A DNA stretch of 64,000 bases from Manduca sexta (GCF_014839805.1 NC_051141.1:15322777-15386776); one strand, 5' to 3'. Shown: positions 34,601 through 46,840, counted from the stretch's first letter. Notes: a model not told the origin generated them from the letters alone. Numbers and translations: made by a program.

Positions 34601-37600
34601 TTTAAGCGAATGTAGCTTCTTTATGAGGTTTTTTTAAAGAAAATTTCATCGCAGATGTCACGCAAAAATTATTAAAAAATGATATTTGGGAGAATAGTGA
34701 TACCGATTTTGAATTTCGGCCACTAATTTAAATTAAAAATAACTTTTAATTGGGCTTTAATAAGGATCTTTATTATGATTTAATAAGTTGCTTTTACGAA
34801 ACCTAGGATTACACATACAAACATAATGATTCTATTAATATAACTTTTCTTTTTAACATGACCGAAACTAGACTAGTAACTGGTCTAGTTTTAGTTTTCC
34901 ATTATGGTACTAGTACCGGCCGTCCCGTAACATACGGCCTAACGGACAATTAACTTACTGGTTTTGTTTTCAGACTTGATCTAATTACTAAACAGATAAC
35001 TGAACATCAACAACAAATTCGTCTTGCAGAAGTGATTTTAGATCTATGTCAAGTATTAAAGACACGATTCCAATTTAATTACTTACTTGAATAAAATATC
35101 ATCTGTAGGTATGCATTATGTTTTACTGGGTGAAAATCGATTTATGGGGAGAGCTTGGTTTCTTTTTTCTTCGTCGATTCTCTTTGAGGCAGCGTTCTGT
35201 TTATGGAGCTCCGGTCGGTTTAAAACGTATTCAATTATTTAAAATAATTTGGTAAAGAGAATTGAAAAATTATTTTTTTACGTTGATACTTTAATCCATT
35301 ATATTTTCTGCAATTATATTCGGACTTTTATTTAATGCAGTTAACATCTCCCTTATTTTTATAGAGTGCTTGCCGGTTTAAAACCGTATTAAAATATTCA
35401 AATTGATTTGTTAAAGAGAAATGAAAATTGATGTTTATTTACTTGGATATATTTTCTGGAATTGTGTACGAACGTTTTATTTAACGTTTGTAATATCTCA
35501 CCACAGATTTATTTATAATTTTTTGGTTATATAAATTTAACCAGGCCGAAAAATATATATAAATATTTAAATATAATGTTCTCGATAGTAAAATAACAGA
35601 TAATTTCAACGAGTTTTATAGAAAATATTATGTAATTATATAACGTGTCCGAGATGTATCTGCTCAAATAATATTAGTATTTGAATAATATAAAGTATAA
35701 CCAATTGAAATATGCTTATATTCTGTTAGGTCTTGACATGGCGACCGCGAAAAAAAATGTCCCCTATAGTAGATGTATTAATTTTATTAACGGACCATCA
35801 AATTTAAATGTTAATAACTTATGTTTTAATCATTTTTTTATTATAAAAACATATAAAATATATTTTTAACGATCATTAATGTCCGCAACTTAATTTCCAA
35901 AATTTTCGAACTACATATTTTTTTTAATTTGTTGCACTTGTGTATAACTTTAGCTTCGAAAGAGCACAGACTAGACAGTTTGATCTTTACAGTGCTTCAA
36001 ATTTCCGAATGTAAAGAATTTACTGAAGAAAAATAAGTAGACAATTGTTGAGTAGAAAATTGTTGATTCCGTGCGTTCCCTTATAAAGTACACATTATTT
36101 TAAATTTCCACCATCTTGACATAGACCAGCTATACTCTAAGTGTGTTCCGCGGAACCCTAGGGTTCCGTGATACCTCTGTCGGGGTTCCGCAAGAATGTA
36201 GAAAAAAAAATCAAAACATCTCTCTCTGGTCGCTCCGCGGCCGGGCGGAGACAAAACGCTATGAACGTTATTTATTTATTCATTTGTATTTGTAGAAACA
36301 TGTGTTACAATAGCTGGTACAATATCTCATAAGTTTGGTATCAACAATTTTATACTTGTACAACCCGTTCGCTCTAAGTTTTCCGGTCTGTGGAATGCGC
36401 GTACCCTCCCCCACGTGACAACAAAACTTATAATGTGTCATAGTTTTACCCAAATATGTACGTACACAATTTTTATTGTTACAATTAAATAAAAAATATT
36501 TTTATATTATGTTTTGCTGACGCTACTTTTCGAACATCATACCTATCGCCAGCGGCAAACTTAAAACGAGCGGGTAGTATACTTGTGAGCGCGCGTATAA
36601 AAACAATTGTTTTATTGTAGGGTTCCATCAAGTATTTTGCTTCCCAAAAGGGTTCCGTCATTTAAAAAGTTTGAGAACCACTGACATAGACAATTTAGTA
36701 AGGAATATTTTGGTGCGCCGGAAATGTATGAAACGAAATCTCAAAGTCATTTCCTCGGGGAAGGACCTTAATGAAATTATTTTATTTGATATTGCGTTTA
36801 AAAATTGGTACAATAAATAGAATATTGCATTGTATGACACCCACAATTGAACGATAATACATTATTTTTGATGGTAGTTACACACAACTCATGAATATAA
36901 TTTGTAGCCCTGTTAAACGTAATGAAAAAAAAATATCCTCACATATTCATTTTCGTATCAATAATCTCTGTATGAACTGTATTACGTTACATAATTTCTT
37001 TGTTATTACATTTTTTACATATCTCTATGACTTTTGGAGGCCACTTCATGACGGCCCGAATTGTTTTTTGCTATTTTCCAAAAAAAGTGTATTTTTTTTT
37101 AAAAATGGCAATCTATCATAGGACGTGCGAAATGATGACTTACTTATACCTATTTCCCAAAAAAGTATTTTTTTGAATAAAGTCAGTCTAATATTGAACG
37201 TGTGAAATGACGACTTACCTATTACTCTTGAGTAAACGTCTTCTCTCAGAAAAAATATGAATTTGCCTTTAATTATAATTATTGTAAAAAATATAAGCTA
37301 CAAGAAATACATACTTATTTTATTATTTTTAATCGAAACATAAATTTTTCGTGTATGAAAAAATACAATACGGTGAATAAATAAAAATACTATTACATTT
37401 TTATTTATTATAAGCTTTGAACTCCCCAGTATAGAAATAAACTAATACAATAATTACTACAAATTTGTTCATTTTATTTATCCTTCTCACAACAAAAATA
37501 ACAAAGTATAACATTGGTGCAGGGCGTATCCTCTACGATGTCCCGTGCCGCGTCTGCGGCGACAACTCCTCGGGCAAGCATTATGGGATCTTCGCCTGTG

Positions 37601-39048
37601 ACGGTTGCGCGGGATTCTTCAAGAGGTCCATCAGGAGGAAGCGCCTTTACGCATGCAAGTCGCGTCACCCTGGCCGCTGCCACGTCGACAAGGCTCACAG
37701 AAACCAATGCCGAGCCTGCAGGCTGGCTAAATGTGTCTCATCTGGCATGAACAAAGATGGTATGTGGAAGAATATATTACGATACAAGAATTAATTAATA
37801 TATAACAACCAATTAGCTGGCGACAACTTTAACTATGTTATGTTCCTTTTTCCTGAGAAAATAAAGACGAATATGTAGATAAAGAATATTTGTACAGTTC
37901 TTACTTTCTTTTTTACAAAACTCTTCCTTTTGTTACAGCCGTTCAGCACGAACGAGGGCCGCGTACTTCGACATTACGTCGTCAAATGGAGTTGTTCTTT
38001 AAAGATTCGCCGACACAGCCCCAAGAACTCCAACCGTCGCGAGCACCGCCACTATTACAATTGCCATTACTGGCTCAGAACCTGTTGCCACCACCGCAGC
38101 CGGTCCCCCTTTATACTGCGTACCAACCCAATTTGCATTTAATGAGCCCTCCGACGATGCAGTTTCAAGACTATATTCGTCAATCACCTGTGCCCTCTAT
38201 TTACGGCCAAAACGATCTGGGAGAGCTGTGCGAATCTGCTGCGAAGCTTCTGTTCACGAACATTAAGTGGGTTAAGAATGTGCCCGCATTTGCGGCGCTG
38301 TCTGAACCTGACAGGATAATCCTGTTGGAGGAGTCCTGGAAGGATCTATTCGTGATAGGGTCGGCGCAGTTTTTGTACCCAATGAACTTGGCTATTCTGT
38401 ATGCCAACAACCCTTCGATAGATTTTTTAAATCTGAAGATTTACCATCAGGCTATTGAAGATCTTAGGAAATTGCAACCGGATAGTCATGAGTACGCATG
38501 CCTACGAGCCACTGCGCTATTTAAAACCACCATTGATGGTGCTGGAATTTCTCATGGCATGGAGAACAGAAGGCTACAAGACCTTCAGGCCATAGCTACG
38601 CTGCAAGAAAACACGCGACTAGTTCATTGCGAGGTTAGTAGAGTAACCCTATTAAATTTAATGAAATTATTTTAATTTAATTGCCTATCACCAGTAAAGA
38701 AAATAAACGATTATACATTGAAGCTACAAGAATAAATTTACAGTCAATAAAGTTTTGTAAATACATAATATATATATTTCATGCCATCATGATCTTTCCG
38801 TGAATCTTGTTTACTCTGTGAACCATTGTTCTAATTAATTTAAGGTTTTTTTTTCACAGTACGTAGCGAGGCACTACCCCATGGACATAGGACGGGCGGA
38901 AAGGTTGCAGCAACTCCTGCAAATCATCCACCTGGTGAAAGGATCCACAATAATCGAATTATTTTTTCGGTCAACGATAGGGGATATTACACTTGAGAGA
39001 ATTATATGCGATATGTACAAAGGGAATTTAGAAGAGGAAAAGCTTTGA
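25563..39048 (+). CDS. tll: Tailless orphan nuclear receptor (NR2E group)
   Basis: The coding exons are 25563-25620 (inferred), 37523-37759, 37939-38633 and 38860-39048, giving 392 residues. The DNA-binding domain (about 28-95) has two four-Cys zinc fingers. The P-box CDGCAGFF (45-52) and the seven-residue D-box loop between Cys64 and Cys72 mark the tailless/TLX group. CDGCA rather than CDGCS favours tailless over dissatisfaction, and CDGCA rather than CNGCS rules against the PNR type. A T/A-box stretch [15 protein letters not shown] follows. Then come a Pro/Gln/Leu-rich hinge (about 120-190) and a ligand-binding domain (about 195-385) with [20 protein letters not shown] and [11 protein letters not shown]. 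Helix 12 is in [10 protein letters not shown]. In insects, tailless is a nuclear repressor that patterns embryonic termini and brain and maintains neural progenitors. That role is known for the family, not shown here. The first intron is 11.9 kb. The length resembles vertebrate TLX more than the longer fly protein. Confidence 0.92.
26893..27440 (+). repeat. Dispersed repeat with three internal degenerate units
   Basis: It begins ACTAGCTTTTGCTCGCGCTT, a common moth repeat terminus, and contains three ~110-bp units. Each holds a TTTATCCCCTTGGGGGTAGA-like block, then AATCAAAATCCTTTCTTAG and a TGCCTACGTCATA-like block. No protein is encoded. Confidence 0.65.
27449..27650 (+). repeat. Dispersed ~200-bp repeat, copy 2
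   Basis: This is the second copy of the repeat at 4653-4853, in the same orientation, abutting the end of the repeat at 26893-27440. The abutment raises the possibility that both belong to one larger element. Confidence 0.75.
29646..29707. other. 27-bp-stem hairpin
   Basis: ATTATTTGAAAAGACCACAT followed by TAGAAAA pairs with the mirror sequence ending AAATAAT. There is one mismatch and an eight-base AT loop. It directly precedes the dispersed repeat that opens with CCTACTAATATTATAAG. Confidence 0.7.
29705..30300 (+). repeat. Degenerate dispersed repeat region
   Basis: It contains CCTACTAATATTATAAGTGC and tandem TGTATCTATCTG-like motifs, GAAGAAACAACTGAACAGAT, and a second ACTGAACAGATTTTTATGAA block. 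It ends CGCGGGCGAAGCCGCGAGC. These are hallmarks of abundant moth repeats. Probably two fragments lie end to end. Confidence 0.55.
31595..31880 (+). repeat. Degenerate dispersed repeat
   Basis: It starts CATATTATAAAACAAATTCC, then CTGTCTGTCTGTATGTGTAC, ACTGAACGGATTTTTGTGCC and GGTCGGGTGGTTTGCCGTTG. It ends CGACGCGGGCGAAGTCACGG. This recurrent non-coding repeat pattern is known from moth genomes. The open frames across it are incidental. Confidence 0.6.
32285..32650 (+). repeat. tRNA-derived SINE (family D)
   Basis: The head CTGCCTTGGCGATGTAGTGG and box B-like GAGTTCGAGTCTCGG lead into AAAAATTACTCAGTCGCAG, GCCGTTGGTCCTGCGCCTGA and TGCATACCCCATCGGAGATC. The middle matches 41100-41420 on the other strand. 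The last part resembles family B, so this may be a chimaeric SINE. Confidence 0.7.
33172..33512 (+). repeat. SINE family C, diverged copy
   Basis: Blocks CTCTCATATGTGAGAGTCTG, TCACTGTTATGTTCCAGTTT and AAGATGGCGAGCGCAGTGGA match the family. A small duplicated CCAGTATCTGTATCC stretch and a rearranged 3' end distinguish this copy. Confidence 0.75.
36127..36683 (-). mobile_element. Non-autonomous hAT-type element (MITE)
   Basis: Read on the - strand, one end is CAGTGGTTCTCAAACTTTTT, the classic hAT terminus. The other end on the + strand starts CAGCTATACTCTAAGTGTG, a diverged version. Both inner flanks carry GGGTTCCG-type blocks. The 8-bp direct repeat ACATAGAC at 36119-36126 and 36684-36691 is the target duplication expected of hAT. 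No transposase is encoded in 557 bp, so it would need a transposase in trans. Confidence 0.9.
37523..37759 (+). CDS. tll: tll DNA-binding-domain exon
   Basis: The acceptor is ggtgcAG at 37521-37522 and the donor is GTATGT at 37760. It encodes [40 protein letters not shown], and [13 protein letters not shown] through GMNKD. All eight zinc-binding Cys are present. The exon is much richer in G+C than its flanks. Open frames on the other strand and frames here are shadows of it. Confidence 0.95.
37939..38633 (+). CDS. tll: tll hinge and main ligand-domain exon
   Basis: The acceptor is tgttacAG at 37937-37938 and the donor is GTTAGT at 38634. The first Ala codon is split across the intron (G/CC), giving D-AVQHERGP. 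The 695 nt encode the C-terminal extension of the DNA-binding domain, a Pro/Leu/Gln-rich linker and helices 1 to about 9 of the ligand-binding domain. Confidence 0.94.
38860..39048 (+). CDS. tll: tll last coding exon (helices 10-12)
   Basis: The acceptor is ttttcacAG at 38858-38859. The 62 codons run [20 protein letters not shown], then [31 protein letters not shown] and TGA at 39046-39048. The ELFF..TIGD..LER...DMYK pattern is typical of the TLX/tailless C-terminus. It was too short to stand out as an open frame and was found from the splice phase. Confidence 0.93.
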   Translation, partial: YVARHYPMDIGRAERLQQLLQIIHLVKGSTIIELFFRSTIGDITLERIICDMYKGNLEEEKL

Positions 39049-40800
39049 TATTTATTTGGGGATCAGTACTTACCACGGCTTAAATATATGGTGGTGAGAC
39101 AGATCAATGAAAGGCTGGTGAATAAACTAGTTCTGAGCTTTCTAGGAATTCATATCTAAACAGTCTCATGATTGCTCGGATGGAAAATGGCCCAAGGGTT
39201 TTTTAAAATCGGTATAGCATATACGTGGGAATAAGCGTATGCAATTATGACGGCCAACCGATTTGTCAATATTTAGATTTTAGTGAACTTTACATATTAC
39301 GAGATTGTATATAATATATAATGAGGAATTTCTTCTAGTGCATAGAAGCACTCACGAAGCGGATCCAGCCGTCATCTAAGTGTGACCGTTCCATTTAAAT
39401 TTGCATTTTGCGTCGATATTTTGTTGTTTCCACCACCGTCCGAACTTAATAAGGACGTGTGTCACCAAGGCTTTGTCTTTCGTAATGATATAAATTTGAG
39501 ATACATGTATACAAATATATGGGAAGGATGAATTATTATTATTAACTAAAATATAATTTTATATATTACCGCAGTTACTTCATTAATTTGACGAATATTG
39601 GCGCATATTCCTATTTCTACGTTTGCGTATAAAATGTAATCTAAATTTTGTATTTAAATTTCATATATAAACTGTGCATTCGTTCTTATATGTCATTATG
39701 ATTATTTTTATATTCCATGTCTCGTTCATACTTACGTGTAAAATAATACCGTATTTGAATTTAAGAAACATACACATATGTCACGAAATTAATCTATTTT
39801 CGATGTTTACATGTGCGTAGCATAATTAATGTATTTAGAACTTTTTGCCTATAGGCATTATGCGTACTTTAGAAAGGTAGATGATTTAATAAATCTCTAT
39901 TAACAATAATTATTATTATCTACTTAATTATATTGTTGTTTATTAGCTACATTTGGATACATTGGCAATTTTTGCTCTTTTAAGCTTTAATTTGTATTAC
40001 ATTCCTAATAGACTAATTATTGTTATTATTAGTTTATTACAAGTAAAAAAGTATATTCAAGGATTAAATTATTATTATTTTATATTACCTCCAGTAATGT
40101 TTCTAGTGATTATGAGATAATGAACGTAGTGGAATTAGATCTAGAGTTATTATAGAATACATTAGACAGAATAGATAGATAGAATACATTAGAATACATT
40201 AGTAGTGAGATAGACAGTAGCGATTTCAAACGATTTTAGTATTACAGTAGTCAGAGGCTTTATGGTGGGTCGCCGTGGGCGCCAGGACATGGGCATGGAA
40301 GATAAAAAATATTCGGAAAAAGAGGCATTTTTTTGTCCGTGCGCTCAATATGTCGGCCTTATAGGAGTAGGCAGTAAGCAGTCGCGCTTTGTTCAGAGTT
40401 TTAGTAACTGTCCAATAGAACGTCACAAATTAGGACATGCCTTCGAATATGCCAGTAAGGGTCCTGGCTATCCACAGGACCTAGTGAATTATCATCTAAG
40501 CAGTTCTGCGACATTGCGTAAAAGCCCAATTTACATATACTTTAATAATGTACAGTCCATATTCAAGTTTGCTTAAGTCCTATGACAATACGCTGCGTGA
40601 TATAATTAATTACTTATAAAGTAGTGGAAAACAATGTGATGTAGGATAAATGTTGTAGTTTTTTCTTCTTATAAAATAAAGAGTTGGGAACTAAGCAAAT
40701 ATGAGTCTGAAATATAGATTTCATGTAGTATCTGTGTAGTTATGTCTATGTAGTTACGTGTATTTTAGAATCTTCCTTTTAAGCAAATAAATATCTTTAT
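39049..40800 (+). other. Likely tll 3' UTR and downstream
   Basis: There are AATAAA signals at 39888-39893, near 40673 and near 40787, any of which could end the tll mRNA. A short-period tandem array of TAGAATACATTA-like units lies at about 40150-40205. The open frame at 40262-40576 has no recognisable domain and is probably incidental. Confidence 0.45.
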
Positions 40801-41099
40801 CGTCAAAAAATGTGTTTTAATTTTATGGTTTATTTTATCCATTTCTGCCCTAATTAAATCGGTATTAGTTGTTTTCATGATTAAAATTGCCGATGCACAC
40901 AATAATTATAGTATTATTAAAATATCGACCAATGCATCTGTCTACATTTGAATTTGAGATTTGTTTTTATTCATATTTTATTGGAGGTGTCAAATGCGAA
41001 ATACTTTTGATGTTCAGCAATGAGAATTAACAACCTTATCCTACATAAATGACCTAGGTTAGTATTGCACTACATGATTTCATTCTAACCGATCGATCG

Positions 41100-41420
41100 A
41101 TTTCGATCACAACTGCCAATCTCAGTTGACAACTGAAAACAGCCAAGCATGCAGGAGATATTATAATGTGCGCAATACACAGGTGTACTCTCTGTTCCTT
41201 CACTCTCATAGTGAGATGGCAATACTACGTGACCGGAGAGAGAACAGGCCTAGGACCAACGGCTTTATATGCTTTCTGATGTACCACACCGTCAACTTCC
41301 TAACTCTGGGCTGCGACTGAGTAATTTTTAAAATGCAAAAACTCAGTCACAATTATTTTGTCCTGACCCTAGATTTGAACCCTAAAACTCTGGTAGTCGT
41401 ACTAGTTACATTTTACGGAA
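41100..41420 (-). repeat. tRNA-derived SINE (family D), reverse copy
   Basis: Read in reverse it shows a box B-like GGGTTCAAATCTAGGG, a TGACTGAGTTTTTGCATTTT block, AAAAATTACTCAGTCGCAG and AAAGCCGTTGGTCCTAGGCC. These are shared with 32285-32650. The ends are approximate. Confidence 0.7.
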
Positions 41421-43071
41421 GCCAAATGCAATTTTAACGTTCATGACCATTTATGAACAGATAATTATATTTTCTAATTCGACTGGAGTGCTGTTAATTA
41501 AAGCTTACATTCCAATACATTTAATTTTTTTCGGTCCAACATTACCTAAGTATATCCTATGCGAAAATGTCTAAGCTGAACTCGTAAATGTCTAACTAAT
41601 GAGTAGTTTGCAAATATAATGTAAGTATATTATGAAATATGAACTCGAATCAAGGGCAAGGATGCATCATGCGGACATGAATAAAAACCAACAAAAGAAA
41701 ATTATACATAGCATTGATTGTTCGGTCAATAGACTGTCTCCCGCTCTTATTATTTGACAGTTAACTCGGCGAAAGTGATGCGACGTGTGTATGTCACTGA
41801 CAAACAAACGCACAGCGGAGCGCATCGCTCGTAGGCCCCGACATGTGCGCCACGAATATTGTGTCTAAATCCCCGATTAATCTCTAACTTTATGGGCTTT
41901 TGTTCATTCCCTTTCAATGAATATTTTTTCTGCGGCCAAACTCCATAATACCACAACCACAAATGTAGAAAAAACGAACTTATTATTTCGTAATAGAGTC
42001 GGTTTCATTTTGCATGTAGTATAACGCAACCCCATTGGAATTGTATTACTACTGTATGAATATTAGAGTTCAGTTTTGGATGAAAAGATGTGACTGCAAA
42101 GATTTAACTTCTAGAGTTATTATAGTCTTTCGGTCACGTCAATTTGTGTATTGTCATTTTCACATAATAGTGATGCCATCCCTACGAGTTATTGGTTGAA
42201 ACCCGATGACAGTTACCTCGGATTTTTGACAAATACGCATCCGGTATCCTTGTCACACTCACTGACTTTTGTTTAGTAAAAAGAGAGGCAAAATGAATTG
42301 TACTGTCATGAAAAACCTACTTAGCGAAATATAGTCTATTATTGAGTGAATTTAATGAAGAATAATAGGGTGACAGTCCTTTATATTTGTGTCATCACGA
42401 GGGGCTCTACGTGATAATATTTCCAAATGTGACTTTATTGTCAACGGATTAATGTGAGCCAAAATGTTTAACCGATATTATAAGCAATTTTTTTGGGTGT
42501 CAACTTTGTAAATATATTTCCGGGTAGTATGGAAAGCTGCACTAGTTCTGATGATGCATTGGAAATGTACCCAGTGCATACCAGTGATCCTACCAAAATA
42601 AATATAAGTTCATAAACATATAAAGAATTATAATATTTTAAGAGTACAATTATAGTAGTTAAAATTAATATTTTTTTCTGTTTTGATATGTTTATTACAA
42701 GGGCCAGCTCTTTCCTTGTTGGCAATATCATAATGTCATTCATTCTAGTGAGATTATTTGAGTCCTCCTAGCCTCCGGCGACCTCTCTGATATCTGCCGC
42801 CCCGGGCGATCGCCCTGCCTGCCCTCTACTAAAATTGGCTCTATTTCTTACAATACTAGACATTTCGTATTTATATAGTTAAATCAGTGACACTATAATC
42901 TGTAGAAGTATTCCACAGAAGATGAAACCACAGTCACACAGAAACCGTTGTGAAATTCATAACGCATCGCGTTACGTTTACGAAAATCAAATTTGGAATA
43001 CAGAATACCATTCCATGTTAATTTCACGAGAACGTAACACGTGCTATGGCTATCGCCGCTATTATTGTCTT

Positions 43072-43420
43072 AATAATAATAATATTATCAGCCCTGTATT
43101 ATATACTTGCCCACTGCTGAGCACGGGCCTCCTCTACTACTGAGAGGGTTTAGGCCTTAGTCCACCACGCTGGCCTAGTGCGGATTGGTAGACTTCACAC
43201 ACCTTCGAAATTCCTATAGAGAACTTCTCAGATGTGCAGGTTTCCTCACGATGTTTTCCTTCACCGTTAAAGCGAACGATAAATTCACAAAGAATACACA
43301 CATGATTTTTTAGAAAAGTCAGAGGTGTGTGCCCTTGGGATTTGAGCCTGCGGACATTCGTCTCGGCAGTCCGTTCCACACCCAACAAGGCTATCGCCGC
43401 TTATATTATATGATTATTAC
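43072..43420 (-). repeat. tRNA-derived SINE (family A)
   Basis: A complete family A body is present from the CAGGGCTGATAATATT tail to the GCGGCGATAGCC head. ATTATTGTCTTA occurs at about 43060-43071 and again about 20 bp beyond the head (near 43421), a probable target duplication. The left duplication is itself preceded by GGCTATCGCCGCT, which looks like the tip of another family A head. Confidence 0.8.
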
Positions 43421-46400
43421 ATTATTGTCTTATATGATATTAATAAAATGATGACATGCTCTCTTACTTTTACGTCCCATATTTTAATTTGTTATAATAA
43501 TAAGTTATTTATGTGTGCGATAAGATGCCGTTTTTGAAAGCCAAGTGCAGTAAAGTCATTGTTTCGCAAACCTAGTCTCATATTCTCGAAAGCCTCATTA
43601 GTAATTTCCTATTTTCCCTTGACCCCTAGTATTATTTTTCTGGCCGGCAATACTTTATGATTGATGTTTTTTTGGAATTGTGGTTTTTGAATGTTCATAT
43701 GCGGTGGCCTCTGTGGAGATCACGTTAAAAATGGAGACTCGCTGATCGTTTCGTTAGAATGGCCATCGAAATTTCTATGATTCTGATTACAGCTATACGG
43801 TGAGCAAGGGCAATGAGATTCAACTGACGAATATTTTTTCTAGCCCGCAAACTCCGTATGTTTTTTTTTGTGTCGCGTAGAAAGTACCTTATTACTACCG
43901 CCCAGCCTTCATGGGGGGCGACTGAGCGTTTATATTGGGGTAACCTCATGAAATGCCTTACTATACTTATTAGCAAAACGGTACGGAATCCATCTAGCTT
44001 TTTCGAAATTTTTAATACATAAAAAAAAGAACAATATTTTTACAATATATTATAATCTTTGCTATATTTGTTTCAAATATTATTGATTTCTTTCATACAT
44101 TTCTAAAGTATGTTTACGTTATGTTAATTTCCAAAGAACACCATTAGAAATAGAATGGCAACTAAAGATCATTTTACTAATTTAAAATTTGCATTAATAA
44201 CTTATATACATTTTTTTTATCATTCGTAAATCTGCATACTCGTGTCCGTAACTTGCCCACACCTCTGACGATCTTTTATAGTAACACAGACATTATTGGA
44301 TACGTGAAACATAAAATCTTTACCTCGTTGATTACAGTAGCATCAATTAATTTATATATAATAATATATTAGCCATCCATCTAATGCAAATTCACCAGGT
44401 GTAATGTACACTTGCAATAATATTATTAATTTAATTTATAATTGATTGTTCAATTTGGAAACTCGATGGACTATACAATGTTCCATGAACCACACTTAGA
44501 GGAATATCGAACAAATCGTGCCTATTCTGATTTAAACTCGGGTTATCGAATTACAGACTTAGGGCCGCATTAATAGCTACGACTCAATTTCGCTCTCAAA
44601 TGCGATATTAGCTGAGACGCTGCCATATTAAAGTTGTCGCTGTTTAATAGACAGGTATCAAACACATCTGAAATGATAACTTAAGTCAAACTAAAGCACC
44701 GATTTCGATACCTGAATTATTTTCATGAAATAAACAACTCCCACTCAACTGAGAATAAGTTCTTAAATGAAGACTTGTTTATGAAATAATTCAACGTTTT
44801 ATGTCTACTTGAGATCATGTTCAAAAGTGGGATTTACTTGTAAATAGGGCCCTTACTTAAGATATAATAATACTCATAATATTATACACAAAAGTTCGTA
44901 GAACTAAGTTAATAAACCTAACAAGGGCGATTTTGAGTCTCGCATCAAGAGCCTTACGTATCCACTTGTAGGTAAGGTATCTAAATATTTACTTATATAA
45001 ATAAGTTCAACCTTGACAATAATTTTGCGGTCGGGTACCTAAACCCGGTTTTTTGTATCAGTCATAAATAATAATATGCAGTATGTCGTTTTTTTTGTTT
45101 TATGTTATTGAAGTATATTTATCTAAAGTTTTCAGATCTTTTTTTCTATATGTGCTATAAGTAATTGTTTCTTGTAAAATTTGATTATTTTAGATCGGCG
45201 GTAAGTAACCTATCGCAACTGCAAAATATACAGCATAAACGGTCATACCATTTGGTCGCATTAATTAACAAGTTTATTTTTTTGACAACTGAAGGAGGTC
45301 ATAAACCTAAGTGTTTGATATAAATTTCAGCTTGATACCTCGCGTCCTTTACAAAAACGCTCTGAACAGAGGGACAACAAAGTGATTTAACAGGGATTCC
45401 TATTGAACCCTAAAAAGCAGTGATTTGATGTTTTTTTTCGTAATTTATTCACACATAAGTTTATAATTGTTTATCAAAAGAAACAGAAATAGTAATAAAA
45501 ATATACCACCCGTTTTGTGTAAAATCTTGAACGTTTTAATTAGCACCATGATTTAGCCAAGTCTCCTCAATTACGAGGCAATCAGCAAACCGCAAACAAA
45601 CACGGACTATCAAATGTTAATGTGCCAAACGCAGCGCCAAAATTATAGAACAGAAACACCAGCTGTTTCCCGCGACTTCGTTCGTGTAAATTAAGGATAA
45701 CATTTTAAAGATGACTGCAAACTTGTGCCCCAAGCGCTTTTTCGACTTTCTGTTACAATACGATTACCGTTCCTGATACAAAAACAGCATTTAATCGAAG
45801 TAGTTTTTGATTGCCTACATATCATATTGCGGCCTCACGACACTGCTCTAGGACATGGTAGACATTAGACAAACTGTGTAGGGGGTTCCTAACGCTATAA
45901 ACGGCCTACACCTGCATACTAACCGAAAGCTCGCGGTGTCCTTCGGCATATTACTGTCACTGCATGCAGCCGCCTAGCGACCGGTCTAGGATTATAGAAT
46001 GGGCACAAATGCCCCGCGCACCAAAAACGTCTACAGCAGCATAAGACCTAACCGTCCATACTGCCATCCTTTCCGGATCCGCCCTTATCCCATTCTGACG
46101 TTGTGGGGTTGACTTAATAACCATCTGATAAATCGGAACCCGGTTATATTGTTTCCGAACAGTTTAATTTTTACAAATTTAATGACTACTACGGCCCGCG
46201 AAAAAGTATAAGGTATGGAAGTTGAAGAGCGAAGGGAATGGAAACACTGAAAAAATTATATTTCCTAGATAGGAGGAAAGGGAAGGAAAATCTTTGCGAT
46301 CTGATTTAGGGCTCAACGCTTCCTAAAAATGTATACTATATATACACTTATTACTATGTACACGTGACTGAGAATATGACATATTCCCGTTAGGAGCGTT

Positions 46401-46517
46401 TAAGATTAATAGCAGTATCAAACCAAATAAAATTCAATATTAAAAAAAAATGCTGTATGACATTAAAGATTTTTGATATTTTTTTATGTTCATCATTCTA
46501 AAATCGCCGCTAAAAAA

Positions 46518-46840
46518 GCAGCGATAGGCTAGTTGGGTGTGGAACGGACTGCCGAGACGAATGTCCGCAGGTTCAAATCCCAAGGGCACACACCTCTGAC
46601 TTTTCTAAAAAATCATATATTCTTTGTGAATTTATCGTTCGCTTTAACGGTGAAGGAAAACATCGTGAGGAAACCTGCACATCTGAGAAGTTCTCTATAG
46701 GAATTTCGCAGGTGTGTCTACCAATCCGCACTAGGCCAGCGTGGTGGACAAAGGCCTAATCCCTCTCAGTAGTAGAGGAGGCCCGTGCTCAGCAATGGGC
46801 AAGTATATAATACAGGGTTGATATTATTATTATTATTATC
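46518..46840 (+). repeat. tRNA-derived SINE (family A), forward copy
   Basis: The head GCAGCGATAGGCTAGTTGGG, box B GGTTCAAATCCC, body and TATTATTATTATTATT tail are all present. Small internal deletions occur near 46615 and 46710. No clear target duplication was found. Confidence 0.82.

Larger units (their letters stand above)
25621..37522 (+). other. tll intron 1 (11.9 kb)
   Basis: The intron holds a GC-rich patch at 26035-26105, a dispersed repeat with internal tandem units at 26893-27440, the repeat pair member at 27449-27650, hairpin 29646-29707, dispersed repeats at 29705-30300 and 31595-31880, SINEs at 32285-32650 and 33172-33512, and the hAT MITE at 36127-36683. No further exon was recognised. 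Short open frames such as 33692-33958 show only hydrophobic or low-complexity sequence. Confidence 0.55.

Noticed and set aside
37474..37707. Antisense open frame across the tll DNA-binding exon
   Set aside because: It is a shadow of the GC-rich coding exon on the + strand.
40262..40576. 104-residue open frame downstream of tll
   Set aside because: It lies in the likely 3' UTR or downstream DNA, has no recognised domain and shows no splice or promoter support.
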